This document shows positions 9,080 to 11,917 of a DNA stretch of 11,917 nt, in pieces. The DNA comes from Hemicentrotus pulcherrimus. Its lineage: Eukaryota > Echinodermata > Echinoidea > Camarodonta > Strongylocentrotidae. Below the pieces are notes generated by a model. The model was not told the origin of the DNA, searched no databases, and saw nothing but the letters and a program-made list of their open reading frames with translations. Every line of letters starts with the position of its first letter. The stretch's first letter is position 1. Location of the stretch: assembly GCA_003118195.1 (NCBI GenBank), contig BEXV01000270.1, positions 28,569 through 40,485 on the forward strand, given 5' to 3'. The position numbers and the translations under genes were made by a program.

Positions 9080-9260
9080 TTTAATTGCCTTTTTCTCCCG
9101 AACGTTTTCTAACTGCACGTTTCATCGGTGTGACACAGATAGAATGAGAATTTCTCCTGCTCTTGAGCAGGAGAATTGAATCGCCTATTTCTCTTCTTTT
9201 CATCGGCTATTTAATCGCCTTTTTCTCCTCTGTTGCTTTCTAACTGGCACTTTTATCAGA
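9080..9260. repeat. Internal direct repeats of the MITE, 130 bp apart
   Basis: Segments of about 50 bp at 9080-9130 and 9210-9260 align: TTTAATYGCC, then TTTTTCTCC, a short variable stretch, then TTTCTAACTG and CAC. Both end in a copy of the element's terminal sequence, so the interior seems built from duplicated end segments, perhaps as extra transposase-binding sites. Confidence 0.7.
9152..9175. repeat. Perfect 11-bp hairpin within the MITE
   Basis: TTCTCCTGCTC (9152-9162) and GAGCAGGAGAA (9165-9175) are exact reverse complements separated by two bases, TT. With a one-base bulge the pairing extends by AAT/ATT. This near-zero-loop palindrome would extrude as a cruciform. Confidence 0.9.
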
Positions 9261-9309
9261 TGCGTCCGGATGCATCCGATGAAAATCGGTGCAGTTAGAA
9301 AAGGGTATA

Positions 9310-9910
9310 AGATGTTTCCTGGATCCATTTTAGTTACTTTTTCATTGAATGTATGTAAACTTGTTAAGTCTTAATCCCCCCTCTCCCCCTATCATTCTTG
9401 TATGCAGTATCAATTTCTTCTTTCTCTTCTTCTCCCCCTCATTATATCCTTCTCAATCTTTCCTTCTTCCGGTTCTCTTTGATATTTACTTTTACTCTAC
9501 CCGTCCTTTGCTATTTTTTAAACAAAATTAACTATATTTATTAAAAAAAATACTTTTTCTTTCTCTAAAATTTGGTTTAGAGTTCATTTCACAAATAGGC
9601 CTACCGGTATATAAATGATTCTTTGTAAAAGACAGAATATGAGGGTGATTTGTTCCTTAAAACTTTCTGAAAATGTAAATCAAAGGACAGCAGAACAATT
9701 TATCTAATATCTTTCCTTTCAACTAAAAGTACTTACATGTAAGTAGCACTCACTTAAAAATGAAATGTTGCAGGCAATATATATGCAAAAAAGGAATATA
9801 TAGGCTAAATGAAGCCTACACATGTTAGTCCAAAATATGGACTGTTTTCTTTCTTTCATGATCACGATCTCTCCTATCCCCCACTGCTGCAAGCCGAAGT
9901 TGGCGAAAAA
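9310..9910. repeat. Non-coding stretch with pyrimidine-rich tract
   Basis: The plus strand is strongly pyrimidine-rich between about 9374 and 9487, including 27 uninterrupted pyrimidines at 9414-9440. A 60-codon frame at 9349-9531 is low-complexity and not called. CTACCGGTA is at 9601, directly after TAGG, and ACTTACATGTAAGT at 9731-9744 is a 14-bp perfect palindrome. Confidence 0.55.
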
Positions 9911-9928
9911 TCAGAGAATCAGAGAATC
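9911..9928. repeat. 8-bp tandem duplication
   Basis: TCAGAGAA is repeated at 9911-9918 and 9919-9926, followed by TC. Confidence 0.85.
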
Positions 9929-9961
9929 TGTACGCATTGATGGTACACCCAGCTTATTTTA

Positions 9962-9973
9962 GGGGGGGGGGGG
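9962..9973 (+). repeat. Run of 12 G
   Basis: Twelve consecutive G residues. Such a run is prone to slippage and its exact length in the assembly is uncertain. Confidence 0.9.
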
Positions 9974-9977
9974 ATAT

Positions 9978-10160
9978 GAAACTTTCACAAATTGTAACAG
10001 ATTACCATTACAGATTACCATTTTCAGGCAACAATCTTTCTCAAATTCAAAAAAATTGAGTGTCATATGTCAGTTGTGATTCAGTTACGTCATGCATGAA
10101 ACTTTCATGAATCTAAACCTCCTGCAAAATTTACGAGCAATTCATGCATGTGAAAGTTTC
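9978..10160. repeat. 12-bp perfect inverted repeat pair with a third internal copy
   Basis: GAAACTTTCACA at 9978-9989 is the exact reverse complement of TGTGAAAGTTTC at 10149-10160. A ten-base copy, GAAACTTTCA, lies at 10098-10107 in the same orientation as the left arm. The 183-bp span could be a small inverted-repeat element. A run of G precedes the left arm. No duplicated flank was recognised. Confidence 0.5.
9997..10022. repeat. 13-bp perfect tandem duplication
   Basis: ACAGATTACCATT is repeated exactly at 9997-10009 and 10010-10022, inside the inverted-repeat span. Confidence 0.95.
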
Positions 10161-10449
10161 TGGTTTGAAAGCATAGGCCTACTTGTATGACTGGGAGAGT
10201 AAATTTGGGCATCTGCTCGTCTGTCACCACCATGAGCCAGTGACTGCTCTCTGGCCATGCAGGCTCACTGCTGCCCAACCACATGACCTGACCTAGTTCC
10301 TGCCTGCCATACCAGGACCACTGTTTGGATTGTATGGTCTTTCTCTGTGATTGATGACAGCTACATGTATAGTCTGTATCTATTGACTGAAAACTGTATT
10401 GGTCTAGTCCTTTACAAGGGTCCCATACCTACTCCTGATGCAGTTGGGA
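10161..10449. other. Non-coding stretch, relatively GC-richer
   Basis: Base composition is less AT-rich than the flanks, for example 10200-10330, but no frame of interest, splice pair or RNA signature was found. TACATGTA is at 10362. Confidence 0.45.
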
Positions 10450-10570
10450 TTGGCTTCCGCACCACTAGTGGCATAGCCAAGTGACCATTTTATTTTTGCG
10501 GGGGTGGGGGGGGGTGGCATTAGCATAGATGTAGGTCTACATGGGCTGTACATGTAGTTGCCCCCTCCCA
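10450..10570. repeat. Palindrome plus G-rich/C-rich paired arms, probable repeat element
   Basis: TTGGCT (10450-10455) and AGCCAA (10475-10480) enclose the perfect palindrome CCACTAGTGG (10462-10471). Downstream, G-runs of 5, 9 and 2 separated by T (10500-10517) can pair with TGCCCCCTCCCA at 10559-10570. From memory, AGTGGCRTAGCC followed by poly-G and later poly-C is a common repeat signature in marine invertebrate genomes. I cannot name the family. The G-tract also fits G-quadruplex formation. Confidence 0.45.
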
Positions 10571-11619
10571 ATGACACATCTTATCTTAGAGATTTTGTCC
10601 CTAGTTGAAATATTCTGCAGCCTCATCTGTTTTGTCCACCCCAAAAATATCTCCAATAGGGCTCTCATCTATATTCTATTTCCATCTGCTCATATTCTTT
10701 TACATGCCTGTAAGATTTCAAGAACATTAATCTTCAAAAATATATCTCCCTCATAGAGCCTGCATAAGTCAGGTTTACATGTATGTGCAGGAAATGGTAT
10801 AATTCAGATCAATCTGGTGTCATTTTTATTGACATTTGTGTTATGAGTTTTGTGCATTTAATTGCCTTAATTTATTTGGTGGCATACTGTAGGTTTACTT
10901 TATGAAGGAATGCGGTATGGTGCGCCTGAAACACAATGTTCCGTTGAAGTTTACTCGTACTTGAGAAATGGCAATAACTTTTTATTGCAAATTTATTTTC
11001 CTGTAAGAAAACCAAAACTTTCTCAAATTTGTTGACTCGGTGCCAAGCTACATGCACATTTTTTTCCTGTAAAATTTGTAAACCTGAGATAGAGCGAAGT
11101 ATGTGAATGTGTGTACCCTTGCAGTGTATCCAGGGCAAAAGATTAGACCTTTGATCTCCTTTCGGTGACCTCGCGACCCTTCCAGGCCCCCCTGACAAGG
11201 ATCTTCACTAGAAACATGTAGGCCTCACATTCCTCGCCAAATTCCTGGCTCCGATTTCTACACCTTTTCGCATGTCACAACTGAAACAGAAACAGTAATT
11301 GAATACTTCGCTTTGGAAATGTAATGTCGTCTCCTGTGCTGGTAACTTCTTGGTTGGGCACAGAGCAAGACATTGTAGAAAAGTGTTAAAAAAGGGAAAA
11401 ATGACATGATTTTGGTATACACGGCTGACAGTGGAAATTGTGGCAGAAATGTGAATGGAATGGCAAAAGTACATGCCCATCTGCCAATCAGACACTATTG
11501 TTTGTAGCGACTTGTTCTGGCTAAAAAAAAAATGAAATGTCATCAGTTATGACATGTTCATGTTCATCTACGCTTCAATCTTAATTACAATTATTTTTTC
11601 TTTTGTGTCCTAATGTTTA
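10571..11619. other. Non-coding stretch with doubtful minus-strand frames
   Basis: Two minus-strand frames of 108 codons (10872-11198) and 111 codons (11208-11543) and a plus frame of 71 codons (10541-10756) are present. None shows a recognisable domain, signal peptide or conserved motif. The two minus frames lie close together but their products look unrelated and untypical of real protein. A CpG-containing patch lies near 11155-11190. I would not annotate a gene without transcript support. Confidence 0.4.
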
Positions 11620-11644
11620 TACATGTACTGTACATGTACATGTA
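11620..11644. repeat. Cluster of three TACATGTA palindromes
   Basis: TACATGTA starts at 11620, 11631 and 11637, the last two overlapping by two bases. The alternating purine-pyrimidine sequence is self-complementary and could form cruciform or Z-type structures. Confidence 0.9.
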
Positions 11645-11700
11645 CAAGTATCCAATGACTGGAATGTGAATCAAAACTTTGCCATGCATGGGTGGTGTTG

Positions 11701-11774
11701 TCTTTCTCTCTCCCTCTCCCTCTCTCTGTCTCTGTCTCTGTCTCTCCCTCTCCCTCCCTCTCCGTCTCTCCCTC
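11701..11774. repeat. CT-rich microsatellite
   Basis: The plus strand starts with 27 uninterrupted pyrimidines (11701-11727), then three GTCTCT units (11728-11745), then mixed CTCCCT units to 11774. Serine/leucine-rich frames on the plus strand and Glu/Thr/Arg-rich frames on the minus strand through here are artefacts of the repeat. Confidence 0.95.
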
Positions 11775-11814
11775 AGTCCAATTTATGTGGGCTCTGATGC
11801 CCCTCTGTCTTAGG

Positions 11815-11895
11815 TTGCGTTTATCTAGGAAATTTTTGGCTAGAATCAGGTTTCTCAAACGTCTTTCTGGCAAATTTAGTTGTAGATAAACGCAA
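11815..11895. repeat. Hairpin-forming inverted repeat, probable MITE reaching the window end
   Basis: TTGCGTTTATCTA (11815-11827) is the exact reverse complement of TAGATAAACGCAA (11883-11895). Further inward, AAATTT at 11830-11835 and 11872-11877 can also pair, giving a stem of roughly 25 to 30 bases per arm with bulges. CAAACGTCTTT occurs in the loop side (11856-11866) and again beyond the right arm (11905-11915), so the element probably continues past the end of the window. Confidence 0.55.
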
Positions 11896-11917
11896 AGCCT
11901 TTTTCAAACGTCTTTAG

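Larger units (their letters stand above)
8794..9305. mobile_element. 512-bp non-autonomous DNA transposon (MITE)
   Basis: CCCTTTTCTAACTGCAC at 8794-8810 is the exact reverse complement of the sequence at 9289-9305, giving 17-bp perfect terminal inverted repeats. TA flanks both ends (8792-8793 and 9306-9307), as expected for a TA target duplication of the Tc1/mariner type. One further base pair (A/T) is also symmetric. There is no transposase frame inside, so it would depend on a transposase elsewhere. The core TTTCTAACTG of the terminus recurs internally near 8895, 9107 and 9236, and TTTAATCGCCTTTTTCTCC-like strings recur near 9080 and 9210. A nearly perfect hairpin lies at 9152-9175. Superfamily assignment rests only on the TA and is tentative. 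Confidence 0.8.

Noticed and set aside
10872..11543. Adjacent 108- and 111-codon minus-strand frames
   Set aside because: Neither product is recognisable, the frames are separated by stops, and no splice signals clearly link them.
11603..11889. Ser/Leu-rich and Glu/Thr/Arg-rich frames on both strands
   Set aside because: They are translations of the CT microsatellite.
1..11917. Multi-gene defence, biosynthetic or mobile system
   Set aside because: No recognisable coding genes are present, so no system can be supported from this sequence.

Overview
No gene can be called with confidence in this window. It reads as intergenic or intronic DNA from a eukaryote, most likely a marine invertebrate. 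The sequence is AT-rich. The longest open frame is only about 125 codons, ORFs show no family motif, and there are no bacterial-style gene spacings, RNA operons or CRISPR arrays. The octamer TACATGTA occurs 15 times and CTACCGGTA three times, with frequent TAGGCCTA-like strings. In my experience this vocabulary is typical of sea urchin genomic DNA and is also seen in molluscs and lancelets, so an echinoid is my best guess. That is an inference from word usage, not from a marker gene.

Layout. Positions 1-2000 are unremarkable AT-rich DNA with a G-rich patch near 1410-1450. From 2020 to 5041 there is a series of short tandem duplications (31 bp x2, 17 bp x3, 17 bp x2, 20 bp x4, 12 bp x2), a pair of palindromic GATA sites at 3576-3623, and scattered copies of a GTTCACAT-type motif. 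A 36-nt exon-like segment lies at 3138-3173. From 5042 to 7600 little is recognisable apart from palindromic TACATGTA sites and short repeats. A probable antisense tRNA-derived SINE fragment sits near 7741-7810, followed by an imperfect palindrome at 8287-8389.

The clearest element is a 512-bp non-autonomous DNA transposon (MITE) at 8794-9305. It has perfect terminal inverted repeats, a flanking TA duplication and several internal copies of the terminal sequence. Downstream are pyrimidine-rich tracts, a 12-bp inverted repeat pair (9978/10149), a G-rich/C-rich paired repeat with a perfect palindrome (10450-10570), a CT-rich microsatellite (11701-11774), and a hairpin-forming element at 11815-11895 that may be cut by the window end.

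There is no set of genes that works together here, and I found no evidence of a new multi-gene biological system. What stands out is a dense collection of small mobile-element remnants and slippage-type duplications, plus a few candidate cis-regulatory or splice elements that need comparison or transcript data.
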